The notes beneath the pieces are model-generated. The model did no database searches and was not told where the DNA came from. It saw only the letters and a program-made list of their open reading frames with translations. Made by a program: the position numbers and the translations under genes. Positions 53,172 through 64,000 of a DNA stretch of 64,000 nucleotides are shown one piece after another. Origin of the DNA: Onchocerca lupi (Eukaryota; Nematoda; Chromadorea; Rhabditida; Onchocercidae); the NCBI GenBank assembly GCA_028564675.1, contig JAOVVO010000138.1, positions 1 through 64,000 on the forward strand. The letters run 5' to 3'. How positions within the stretch are numbered: the stretch's first letter is position 1; every line of letters begins with the position of its first letter.

Positions 53172-56100
53172 CTGCAACAATATTGCAATTCATTCCCTTA
53201 TCCCTTCAGTTCACCACTTTATGATCCTTACATCATAACAGCTCAGATCACTTTTCTCTCTCTCATCCAGGATTTACAGCGATTGAATCCCATCTTTAAC
53301 TCACTCCCAACTGCCACTTCACCACCTCACGTATTGTCACTCTCTTTAGTATATCTCATCTGTTACTAGTACATATTTAACGCAGCCGAGAGAACGTCAT
53401 TGCCTAGCTTTCCGTGAGAGTAAAAGGAAAGTATCGTCAAATAGGGTAGAGAAAATCGGAGAAACGTGATATTATATAAGAGCTGATAAGAATAATTATG
53501 AGCATGAAAATAGGCTTATGACCCGTTGCTTTGCGCTTTATTTTGCATTGATACAGTGTCGCTTTTCTATTTCATCAATTACATGAAACTTACATCGTTT
53601 GAATGCTACTGATTTTGTCAAATATTGAGAAAATTTGCAGAAAATTATTCAACTTAATTGTTAAATTGTCTTGTAGAAACTTATTTATTTTATATAATTT
53701 TTTTTTCGATTTATAATTTTTCAATATTACCTGTTGACTATTCATTTACAGCCGAACATTTCAAATCAGTTTTCATCATCCTCGTCTTGCCTACTACTCT
53801 TTCTTCATAAACGCTAAATGATCTACGTTTTTTTTTAAAGTATCAAAAAGTTACTAACTTTAATAAACCGTACTTCGCAAGATGAAAATATGATCTATTG
53901 CCAGAAGTTATTCTTAAGTCATTCAGTTAGCTAATGATACATGCATACAGAGCGATAACACTTCACAGTGATGTCATTAATTTATCGAGCGAAAGCAAAT
54001 AAACTGAAATCCCGAGGGATAAATTCAGAAAAGTTTGGTTAAGAAAAATGAATGCTACATTGCATCCTACTCTACAATTTGATGCCTTATCGTTACTCCC
54101 AGTTGGTTTAGCGGATTTTTCTATTTCGTTGTTTTCTTATATTTCTCTTTTCTTTTAGTTATTGCTATAAATATAACCATTTCAAAAAAGTTTGTATTTT
54201 ATTTCTCCAAAAACTCAAGCGATTAAATTGAGGTGGATTGAAACAGGTGGTCGAATTAAAGCAGGTGAATAAAATAAGTGGCTTTTAAGGAATCAAATCT
54301 TTTGATGTTTACAATTTCACTTATTCGCATTTGTGAAACAACTTCGATGCAAACTTCGTTCTATAAATTACCATTTGCTATAGTTGAACGTTGTCAGACA
54401 TTTGCAAAAGTTTTTATCTATTGATGTGAAGTTACCGCTAAATTGATGTTTCATAATAATCGATAAAATAAAGTCGCAAAACTTAGCATAAATTATAAGA
54501 ACATAGAGCCACGAAAGCATTGTCAGTGCATACCATACTTCAATGAAAATTACAAGAATAATACGAATATGCTTCTTTAACACGTTTTTTTTTTTTCATA
54601 ATATTTCAAAAATATAAGCTCAGATGAATGCTTGTGTATTTCTGGCAATAAAAATATTCTATAAGACTTCATTTGCTTGATGAGTATAGGAGGGATCTGT
54701 TTTGTGATTGAGACAATAGCTTTTTGAGGAAATGGTATTACTTATGTAAACTACTGTTGGTCATAAATAAATATTAAACAAATTTAATTTTAATGTAGCA
54801 ATGAATTCATAAAATATTTTAGAATATTAGTACATTTATCTGTAATCGAATGGAGTTAGCTAGTTCAAAAAATTAAAGATTTGTAGATTTATTTAATTTG
54901 TCTTAATCCTAGCGCCTACATGCTTAGTGATGATTCTGTGTACAGTGATGCGTATTTTTAGTAATCAAAATAATCAAAAGGTAATCGTATTTCTAGTAAT
55001 CAAAAAAGCAGGGACGAAATTATGTCCCTTCCAGATGAACCGTTGTCAATCTCAGATCTATATTATCAATTACGAGGTTCATCGACGCATCATTCAAGCA
55101 TACCTATGCCCTTGAGCTATACCTGTTGTGATATGGTTCGTTCCTTTTCATTCAGCTTACTCAAAAATTATGCATACACAACTTCAACATGCATTTCGGT
55201 GCAGTTTTTCAGCTTATTCCTTGCTAGAAAATCTGAAATGTGCGTTATTGATGGATGGCGGGATTTTATAAATTTCAAATTCGTCAGTTTTCCTTTTCAT
55301 GATTCGTCATTGTAAAAAATGTGTCGATCTAGAAAGCTCTAAAATGAGGAACTAAGTTTGTGAATGTAATGTTCATTCTCAAAATTTCTAATCATTATGA
55401 GGAAAATCAGACAAGCGCTGCACTTTTCGAACTTGATGGTTCACGGAAACATCAATTAAAAGGCAGAATGAAGGCAGCATAAAAAAAACGATGGATTTTG
55501 ATTACGATCAAATTTGGTTAATCGAATGTAGTGTATATGGTTTTCAAATCGAATAAGGCTATGCAAACTATAAATTGGAAAAAGAGCTAAATAATTATGC
55601 GTCTGAGCAGAAATGCTGTAAGGAAACTATTACAATTGCTAGCTACTACTAATATTATTAAAATTTCATTACAGTAGCATAAATCATCAGAAAATTATGA
55701 TGCGGGCAGTTTTCCAAAATGTTCACATCAATACAGTAGATAATATTCGAAAATTTTGAATCGAGAAAAGCAGAATTTTTAGTAATGAATAAACATATAA
55801 TTTCTGTATCTTTTAAGATATGAATATTATATACTTTTTTTCCTCCTCAAATTTATCTTGAAATGTTCATTGCAAGTTTCAAAAGTCCTTTTCATGTTTA
55901 TAAAATCAAAAAAAAAGTCTTCCGTTGAGGGAATAACATATCTTATTATCCATACATCAATCCTCTTCTGATTTTTCTTCCTAGAGAAATATAAGCAACA
56001 AACACAAACATGAGTTTCATTTTTGTGACTAAGAATTCAATGGTCATCTTTCATTTTTTGGTTTTGTATGGTGGAAAGTCAAGTTATTAAAAGAAATATG

Positions 56101-57279
56101 CGTTTTTAATAATTTGAAATGTAAATATCTTCTGCAATTAAGGCTAATAAAAACGTAAAGAAGTACAAATTTCTACATATTTTCCGTTCACAATTTCTCC
56201 TCATAAATATTGAAAATTCATTCAGTCTTATAGTTTCCGAAACCAAACACTGTAATAAAAATAGAATTTATCAAGTACCGTATTTTAATCATATAAAATG
56301 TTTTACTATCGATGACAGTATCGGTGATTTTATTATCGACAACAGGTGACAGGAAAATTATCAATGGAAATATTTTCACCCAACATTTCTTATTTCTGAT
56401 TTATTCTCGAAAATTTGAATTTCGAATGATATTTTATGCAAATTTGAAATATATCATAAAAGCGTAAAAGCTATATACATTTTTTTTGGCCGTAATTTTT
56501 CCTTCCTATAAATGGTGTTGATTTAGTAATTTAACCGGAAATTATTTGCTAAAAGATCTCATATTCTACTGAAACTTGCTAACTTTATTATTAATATTAT
56601 TTATTATTATCATTATTATAATCATTTGATGACATAGGCAAAATAATGATGTTTAATGAAATACATCGACCAAATAAACAAGAAAAAAAACTATGACAAA
56701 GTGAGGTTCGTCTAAGATACTTAGTTATGAAGAAACAAATAGAGCATTCTCGGTGTTCGTTGCAGCGGATTCTCTAGGGAAAGAAAAGGACTTCAGAAGG
56801 ATTAGAAAATGCGGCATATATAATATAATGTGTCAGTTTTATCTCTGTTCATTGGAACAGTTAAAAAGCTAACATTCTCAAAGATTCTCATGCTTGGCAG
56901 TTTTGACGCCTGATGTGATCGAGCAATGAGCACAATGAGGGCAGGCTGTGCCAAGAGTCGTCGCCACCAAGATGTCGCTGGCTGCAGCGCCACGGCGACA
57001 CCTCTTTACAAATAATGGGAAAATAGAACTCTAATGAGGACCAATGGCTAAACTTGTGCATAAGCATGTATGTGTGCGTGGGTCTGTGCATGTGTATGTC
57101 GCTGTCCTATGATCACTAGGAAATGATTAAGATGTAGAGGGAGAGACTGGCTAGTACGTCAATTGTATTCTAGAGTGTGAGCATTGGACAAATTCATTTG
57201 CAAGAATTACTTGAAGCAGAAGCATCCTCTAAGGGTGACGTATCGATCAGGAACCAGAGCTGAACAGAGGCGGTTTCAG
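53172..57279. other. Divergent gap between Rab3GAP and the CXC gene
   Basis: About 4.1 kb between the starts of two divergently oriented genes, so it must hold both promoters. No RNA gene or repeat element is evident. One possible coding exon is listed at 55022-55127. A GC-richer block at about 56880-57280, just upstream of the CXC start, may be promoter or untranslated leader sequence. Confidence 0.5.
55022..55127 (+). other. Possible upstream coding exon of the CXC gene
   Basis: An ATG at 55022 opens a frame with balanced composition (MSLPDEPLSISDLYYQLRG, then a His/Ser/Pro-rich stretch ending SYTC). A GTGATA donor at 55128 leaves phase 1, which would join in frame through the acceptor at 57279 and read straight into the CXC protein start. 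A second donor at 55136 (GTTCGT) would be in phase 0 and would not. Nothing else supports the join, and the required intron would be about 2.1 kb, longer than its neighbours. Confidence 0.25.
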
Positions 57280-57281
57280 CC
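57280..57281 (+). promoter_or_regulatory. Splice or spliced-leader acceptor abutting the CXC start
   Basis: GCGGTTTCAG ends at 57279, two bases before the ATG at 57282. A very short leader of this kind is typical of nematode spliced-leader addition; joining to an upstream exon is the alternative. Confidence 0.45.
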
Positions 57282-60200
57282 ATGAGCAAACCGGCCGCTT
57301 CATCTCAGTTCTGCTGTGATTGTCTTGCGGCGCAGAACCGGTGTTCATCAGATTCCTGTCCTTGTTACGGTGCGCGACGTATGTGCGATGAGCACTGCGA
57401 ATCAGCAAGGTAACTGTTGAAACTTTCTGTTTCTTCAATCATTTGTATGTGCTTTTTTGATAATCTTTATGATCCAGAAATTAGACATTCGAATTAACTG
57501 CTAGGCATGAGCAAGCTGTATTTTGTCCAGTAGGTTTTAACGAGTCAATACAAAACACCTTTTACGCTTCATAGGGATTTTGAAAGGAATTCGCAGAAAA
57601 TATGCCCTCATCAGTTAGAATTTTTCGGAACTATAAATGATCATGTCATTGTGGTAGTCTGATTGATTTAGTGAACAGATATAAATTTACATATGTGACC
57701 ATCCATCTGATTTTTAAATAAGCTGATGGGAAGCTGTTCTAATTAGCATCTTAATTTGAGTATCTTATGCTGATTAAAATTTCATTCCCATGAACTTTTA
57801 TCTAGACATTCCTATATAAGTGAAGGCGTCGAAACACAATTTTTCAAGAACTTCAAGGAAGTCGAGAAAATTGTAACGTTTTGCATTGCACTTTGAACAA
57901 CCAACAATTTAATGAGCCTATGGATAAGTAAACTCATTAATGATTAACGCCGTGGTGTTTTATAAAAATTACGTATATAGCTGAGTGAATTAAATCTACC
58001 AAACATTTCTAATGGTCTGAGGCTAGCTTTTGAATATGGATGTGTACAAATCGTAATTAGAGTATGCAGATAACATTGAAAAAATGAAAAAATTTTTGCA
58101 TTTGATCATGAATTGTAGAATGGAAAGTGAAGATAATGTAGGAAGCTGAACGAATTAGAATGAAAATGAGCCGAACTTGGCGACTTGAGATTTGCTTTGT
58201 GCAGTCGAGATGAAAAATTTTTTTTTCTTTTTTTTTTGGTATTTAAGTTCATGAAAGTCATGAAGAAACTGGCATGAAGTAGTACAGTTTTAATAGTCAA
58301 TTCAATGAGAATCATTTACTTCTTAAATTAACGAAATAATGGATACTGCAACGGACTAATAGCGCTTTTCTCAAGAGTTAGAAAGGCTTGGAAGATCATA
58401 AAAATGCAGCTTTCGCTTTCTGATTTCTATTGAATAGCCAATAATTTCAAATATTTCAACCTTATTTGTATTTACCAATTTTTATTTTCGTACATCTGAT
58501 TTCTAGCAATATAATAGATAGAACAAATTATCCGTTTGTTGCAAATATTTATTTCTGATTAGAACATGTAAATTATTTAAGTGGACGCATCCTAATTAAT
58601 TAAACTGTAGATACCGCGGTGACTGCCTTAATCAAGCGATATGCAAATGCTCATGTGAAACCGATCCAGCAAGACCGGCAAAGAATGCGTGTTCTAAATC
58701 GGAACGATGTGATTGCTTACGGATCAAGGAACCATGTAGTAAACTTTGTGCCTGTAAACAGATATGCAAAAATAAAGAACCGCAGAAAAAAGTCCTCAAG
58801 GTATAGACACATGTTAAAGAATAATTGATTACCACCGAATACTCGAGAGAAATTGAACTATTCAGGAAAGCTTCGAAAGATTCTGTAACAGTTTTGCATT
58901 TTTCCACGTTTTCCAGGTAGAAACCGAAAGTTTTGGACCAGATTTCTTTGAAGAAAGGGTAGAATCCAAATCATTATTACTTTAATTTGGCTACTGTAGA
59001 GAATCCTAATGAGACTTCATTTTCTTATTACTTGATTTGAAATGACTGCTCTTTTTGACTAGTAATTTTGGACAAGTCGAAAATTGACATTACGAAATAA
59101 TCCTTAGTATAGTGATTATGGGTAAACCTCTCTTGCCTAATATTTTTGCAGCACATCATAACCCACAGATATTGCAGAGTGCAAAGTCGACGCAAGGCTG
59201 CCAATGCACGAAGGGAAAAAAGCAGTGCGTGAAGAAAGAATGCCCGTGCCGTACAATGTATGAGTTCTGTAATAGCAGGTGTGATACGTTTTACCATTTG
59301 TTTTTTTATTATCATTGCTTTACTATTGACGAACTGAATCCTAATTAGATCGGTGCTGGACGTAATTTGATTATAAAAATAAACTTTTATTTCAGCTGCA
59401 AATGCAACGGCGACTGTACGAATGGGCCGTCGAAATTTCATGTTCCAAAACATGTGCAAAGTTGTTTCCTGGAACACAAGAATGAGAGTAGTGGATTGAT
59501 TCTTACGCTAATCGGCGATGATTACATATATCGGGGTGATTTCTATCATGAAAGTCGAAGTGAACTTCATGTTGAAGAGCAACTTGTTGCTGCCATTTAT
59601 GATCTCATTTCCAAGTACAAGGTTTATTACTTTTAAATTTCTCTTTTTGAAGATTTGTCGCCTGACTTAGAATACAGGAATTTCTTTTTTTTCACTTTAC
59701 TTCTTCTTGAACTTATCTGGCATTTTTCAGTGTTTGTATGTGGAAAAAGATCTAAATCTATTCATAAAGATGGAGAAGAAGTTATTCTTAAGCCATGCAA
59801 AGTTTCAGGTGGATCTCTTCGAAGCAGTGATATATGTGTCCAAGAGTCCGTGCTTTCACCAGGACTGTGATCCGAAATGTGAAGTAGTGGATGAATGTAA
59901 GAGCAATAAAGCTTGCGCTAAATTGCTTGGTTTATTACTATCTAAAATTCGCAAGGAGCTTAGTAAAGTGGATGTTAAAATGACTGTCAAATTTTTATAT
60001 CCACATTTGAACCGCGGTGATCTCTATACCAAGCAGGGTATTCTCTGCATGCTTCAAGCTGGCATAAAAGTTTGCTTCTTTTGCGTTTTCATTAGATTTT
60101 TCCAACTTTTATTTGTATTAATCCGGCTCGCTATCTCTTGTGATGTGATTCGACTTGAATTTTAGTGAAAAACTTGACAGAAATTTTGGACTTTATACAA

Positions 60201-61527
60201 AATAAACTTACTGATCTTGACATTTCAAATTTAAGTTTCCTCTTTCTGATATAATTATATAAAAATGTGCTTCATGTCAGCAAGCAATTTTTTGCTAATT
60301 GCTTGAATTCTTGAGTTTTAATTAGCGATGGTTATATTTAGGTCGAACCATTATTGCTCAAGGATTGGTCTGCGGTGATGGACTGGACTCCGCATGCTGA
60401 TCACAAAGGAGAATATTTACAGGTCTTTATTCATATATAATTTTAAATTACTTCCTTTGTTCAATCACTTAGAAGTAATTGGACGTTATCAAAGAAAATA
60501 AAAGTCTGTAGTAGTTGGAATAATTCGGCAGTTAAAACTGCGATAGGTTAATTCAAATATAATGCTGGAAATCTATAATTGATTCATATTTAGTTATGGA
60601 ACAGTCATAATCTTGATAAAGCAGTAGCACAATCTCAATCATTTATCAACGAGTGTAGGCGTGCTCTTGGTCTCTCAATGAAATTTTGGGTCGCTGAAAT
60701 ACATGAAATTGTTAAAAATACTATCTTGCATTATTCCGAGATTCGAGCGAAATGTAGCGAGTTGAACAATGCACTGAAACAAGTACGAATCATGTTGCTT
60801 TACTGATTAAGATATGTTGGAAAAGTTCTGATAAAAGCATATTTTAAAAATATTTCTCATTATCTTGTCAGGTATTCTAAATTATATTGGTGATTATTGG
60901 AAATATTCATTCGGAAATTTACATATCTTTTAGAGCTACGTAATATTTTTTAAAATTTTTAGTTGGACCTGACAGCAACACCGCATAAAATTCGTTCAAC
61001 ACCGAGTAAACGTCGTAGTTTCATTGACATGCTCGAATTACGTGATAAGCTATTACTAAGGCATACGGACAAACACAAGAATGGAAGCAATATATCTGTT
61101 GCCAGGTTACAATAATTACTTTAACTTTGTAAACTGAGATTGTCAAAAATGTGTGTTTGTTGGTTTAGTTTAATGCAAAGAATATCCGAGATGGAGTGAA
61201 AGTGTTCTATGTTGCCAGGAACCAAGGAACCTTTGTCAGTCATTTCGAATGAGTGGTTGACATGTGATAATCGCAAGACCAAACTATCGTTTCTGGATAG
61301 GGAAAAGAGATTATTTGGATGGGATGATTTTTTACTAATTCATAATATTTGTAAATTTTAGTGATGATGCACATGCGCAAGCAATGGTTGCATCGTTCTG
61401 CGGTCGATCATTTGATGATGGTGAAACGAATGAAATCGCGCAACGAATCGGTCGTGCTACTGCCAATATAAATGTGGAAATTGAAACATTATTGGAGTTT
61501 TTAGCTCACAAAGGAGCTCTTAGTTAA
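57282..61527 (+). CDS. Cysteine-rich CXC/CRC-like protein, otherwise unknown
   Basis: Exons: 57282-57409, 58611-58800, 58917-58958 (tentative), about 59178-59278, 59396-59621, 59731-60069, 60342-60422, 60594-60782, 60963-61105, 61362-61527; they join in frame to about 534 residues. The first 160 or so residues hold three cysteine clusters: FCCDCLAAQNRC with SCPCYGARRMC; CLNQAICKCSC with CDC and CSKLCACKQIC; then GCQCTKGKKQC, ECPCRTMYEFC and CKCNGDC. The third follows the CxC...CxC...CxC spacing of the tesmin/TSO1 (LIN-54) type and also resembles the MSL2 and EZH2 CXC modules, which bind zinc and often DNA. I see no SET, RING or bromodomain. The rest has a shorter Cys patch (SPCFHQDCDPKC, CKSNKAC) and helical, charged segments without a family I know. 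Likely nuclear, by analogy only. The start of exon 4 (59152, 59169 or 59178) and the existence of exon 3 are open. Candidate AATAAA at 61685. Confidence 0.8.
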
Positions 61528-64000
61528 TTTGAACTAGACGTGTGAGAGAGCAAACATTTGCAAAACGATTTACTTCCGATCAACTTCTTCATTGCAATGA
61601 AAATGGAATCAACATATTTCATATATTTTGAGCATAGAACTAGGAACAAATTTTTTCCTAAAATAAGAAAAAAAGAAAAAAACGAATAAATTGAAATTAA
61701 AGATGTTGTCCATTAGCGTATTTGAATCATTTGAAAATACAAGTTTTCTCAGTATTAGTAAAATTTGATTCAGTGAGCGAAAATATGCATTTCAATTATT
61801 TCTCAATTCGCTTTCAGAAATCTCACGTAAGCAGGTATGATATGTTAAGTTATTTCCTCATTTTTGATGTTGTTAAGATGTTGGAATGCCAGCATTGCCA
61901 GAAGGATTCATCATAAGGTTGTCTTTAGTAGGAAAATTGCATGATAATCAATTCAAGCTAATAGATTAATTTTCTTTTTTTTTATTCATCTTTTTCAGTT
62001 AATTATCCCTTAATTTTTGTGATTTTTTCTGATCTGTGTTTGGTTAATCATTTGTCTACTTTCTGGCCCTTTTTTTTTTATCTGCTCACTAGTCTGTCAG
62101 AATATTGCGACACCAATTTGAATCAGTTATTGCTGAAATGATTATTGTGAACAGAAAACCCCATCATATTCAATTAAATTAACTTATATGTTATTTATTC
62201 CTAGCCATTCTATCATAAAAAATATTTTCTTTTTTTTTTTCTAGCTGATAATATGACTGAAGCACTAAATGTTCTGCCTTTTACATTATCCTTATTTAAA
62301 GCCTAAGTTGTATAGTGCCACAGAATAATTTATTTAATACCCGATTTACGTGATTGTGATCAGAAATTCAAAACGATGATGGATGCCGAAATTATGATAT
62401 GTATAATAATAGACATTTTGTTTGAATCAGAAATTTAAGATCTCTCAGACTTGACCTTAACCTAGAATTCCCCAGTTTGTGAATTTGATTCCCACTGTTC
62501 ACAAAGAATAGTTAGTTTTTTGAAACAGTGAACAGATGATTGGCTGCCTGAAATAATTAGTGTCCAACTCGCCTTCCAAAGATAAAAAAAAAAAAAAGCC
62601 CTCAAAGCTTTTTGAATGACTTAGTTTAATGTCAACAGAAATGTGCTGTGTTGATAACAAGTTTGATATGCATATGGGGTTTTCGTTGAACAGTAATTTA
62701 TAGCCAAATCTTTGTTGGATAAAAGGCGAGAATGCTTTTTTATAGTTTAACGAATATTAATAAATTGCTCTAATTTCTTCCTGATTACGCCTTTATTTCT
62801 CTACATTTTCATAATAAGTAGTATTATTATCTGAAAAAAGCTCTCCATAGATAGAGGCTGTACATATTTGCCAAAGGCCACAGATTTGAAACCTATTTAT
62901 GAAATCATAACTACTTTGTGTTTTGTTTCATAAGACAAAGATTTTTATGTGCAAAACCTAACAAATGATGAAATTTGCCGAAACAACTTTTGAATTAAGT
63001 TTTTGGAATTTATGAGTCATTTTTAAAAAAACTTGCTAGTATTAGGAAATAATTTAGAGAAGTTAAATCATGGTATTACATTACCGCTGTGAAAGTTTGA
63101 AAAAAGGTCACTTCACCTAATTATTAGGAAAGCAGCGAAGTGAATTTCAGTGATTGACACTAAATATATTCTATGAGCAGATGTTACCAAACAATGCAAT
63201 TTGTTTCATCTGCAGTCTAAAATGATGATTTATAAGGAATTCAAATGGTGGTGGTACACTGTTGCAAAAAAATGCAAGCATTGTCATTGATATCTTCACA
63301 TCTGGGCTATATTGACTTTCATTTCCGGGATCCCCTGCAATGACTGTAATTGCAAAGCTTTCCCACTTCTAACGGAAAATATGGAATGAATTTCAGATTA
63401 TTTGTCGAACATTCAACAAATTCTTGGCTTCTTTTTGAATCGTTTTGATAAGTCTGTAATTTATTTCGTTATTCCAATAATGACCCTAGTTCTCGTAGCA
63501 ATTTATTATAGTGCACTTATGCTTATATTTTTTTGCATATACCGTAATTACCACTGAATTACCATAGGATTGCTTCAGAATTTATCTGAATCTCCAAGAG
63601 ATGTATTCCAGGATTGTTTTATAGTTTCCTTCCTAAAAACACCATTCAATCTTTGATATATGAACCCCGTATTATGCAAAATGTTGAGCGAATACAGGGC
63701 ATATATACGAATTTAAAAATGAAGACGTATTAATTATACAATATATAATCAGATTTTCATCACTCTGAAATCCTGTTTTTGTAAGCTGTATAGTGCACAG
63801 TGCTATTATTTTTTTCCAATTTTTAGTTTATGATGATGATATGAAATTCAGCCAGTAGGTAGTTTTTTGCAAGAAAAGAGTGAAACTTCTATAAATCAGA
63901 AATCAGTTTGAATTGGACTCGTTATGATATGGATAAGACTAAAAGGAATAATAGAAAACTTATATGGACAAGTACTAAAAGGAATAGCAGAAAAATAAAA
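61528..64000. other. Intergenic right end
   Basis: AT-rich DNA after the CXC gene. A candidate AATAAA at 61685-61690 would give that gene a 160-base 3' untranslated region. The one listed frame here (61722-61916) lacks motifs. I see no exon chain, RNA gene or mobile element. Confidence 0.55.

Noticed and set aside
59028..59477. Minus-strand open frame of 149 codons
   Set aside because: It is the antisense shadow of CXC exons 4 and 5, whose plus-strand reading has clear cysteine motifs and splice sites.
1..64000. CRISPR arrays, bacterial operons, insertion sequences, let-7 or lin-4 type microRNAs, and tRNA genes
   Set aside because: I looked for their repeats, seeds or box sequences by eye and saw none; the window is plainly eukaryotic nuclear DNA.

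Overview
This is a nematode nuclear window of about one-third GC, most likely from a filarial or other spirurid worm. Genes are split into many exons of 40-340 bp by AT-rich introns with GT...TTTCAG/TTTTAG ends. The encoded proteins align with families known from worms and mammals. I assigned function by reading exons and comparing them with remembered family sequences. No database search was run, so species and orthology are inference.

Five multi-exon genes could be rebuilt from recognisable protein and consistent splice phases. (1) Pantothenate kinase, + strand, 15365-18058, ten exons. (2) A GPAT3/GPAT4-type glycerol-3-phosphate acyltransferase, + strand, 20636-23636, eleven exons. (3) A Raf kinase (LIN-45 family), + strand, 26214-31204, sixteen exons, with Ras-binding domain, C1 finger, 14-3-3-type sites and kinase domain. 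(4) A non-receptor protein tyrosine phosphatase, + strand, 42659-45675, ten exons, with an intact HCSAGIGR signature but a WLD instead of WPD loop. (5) The catalytic subunit of Rab3GAP, - strand, 46681-53157, about 22 exons. A sixth gene, + strand, 57282-61527, about ten exons, encodes a cysteine-rich protein with CXC/CRC-like clusters and a novel C-terminal half.

Layout: 1-15.2 kb holds no gene I can support. 15.3-31.2 kb has PanK, GPAT and Raf in tandem with 2.5 kb gaps, too wide for a classic nematode operon. 31.2-42.6 kb is largely empty except for one exon-like fragment and a near-perfect 27-bp hairpin. 42.6-53.2 kb has the phosphatase and Rab3GAP arranged tail to tail. 53.2-57.3 kb is a gap with one possible upstream exon. 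The cysteine-rich gene follows, and the last 2.5 kb is empty.

The genes do not form one pathway. PanK and GPAT sit at the start and at a consuming end of acyl-CoA metabolism. Raf and the phosphatase are signalling proteins, Rab3GAP controls Rab GTPases, and the CXC protein is probably nuclear. The least explained objects are the CXC protein, the divergent phosphatase loops, the 39.74 kb hairpin and two orphan exon-like segments (25.05 and 34.03 kb).
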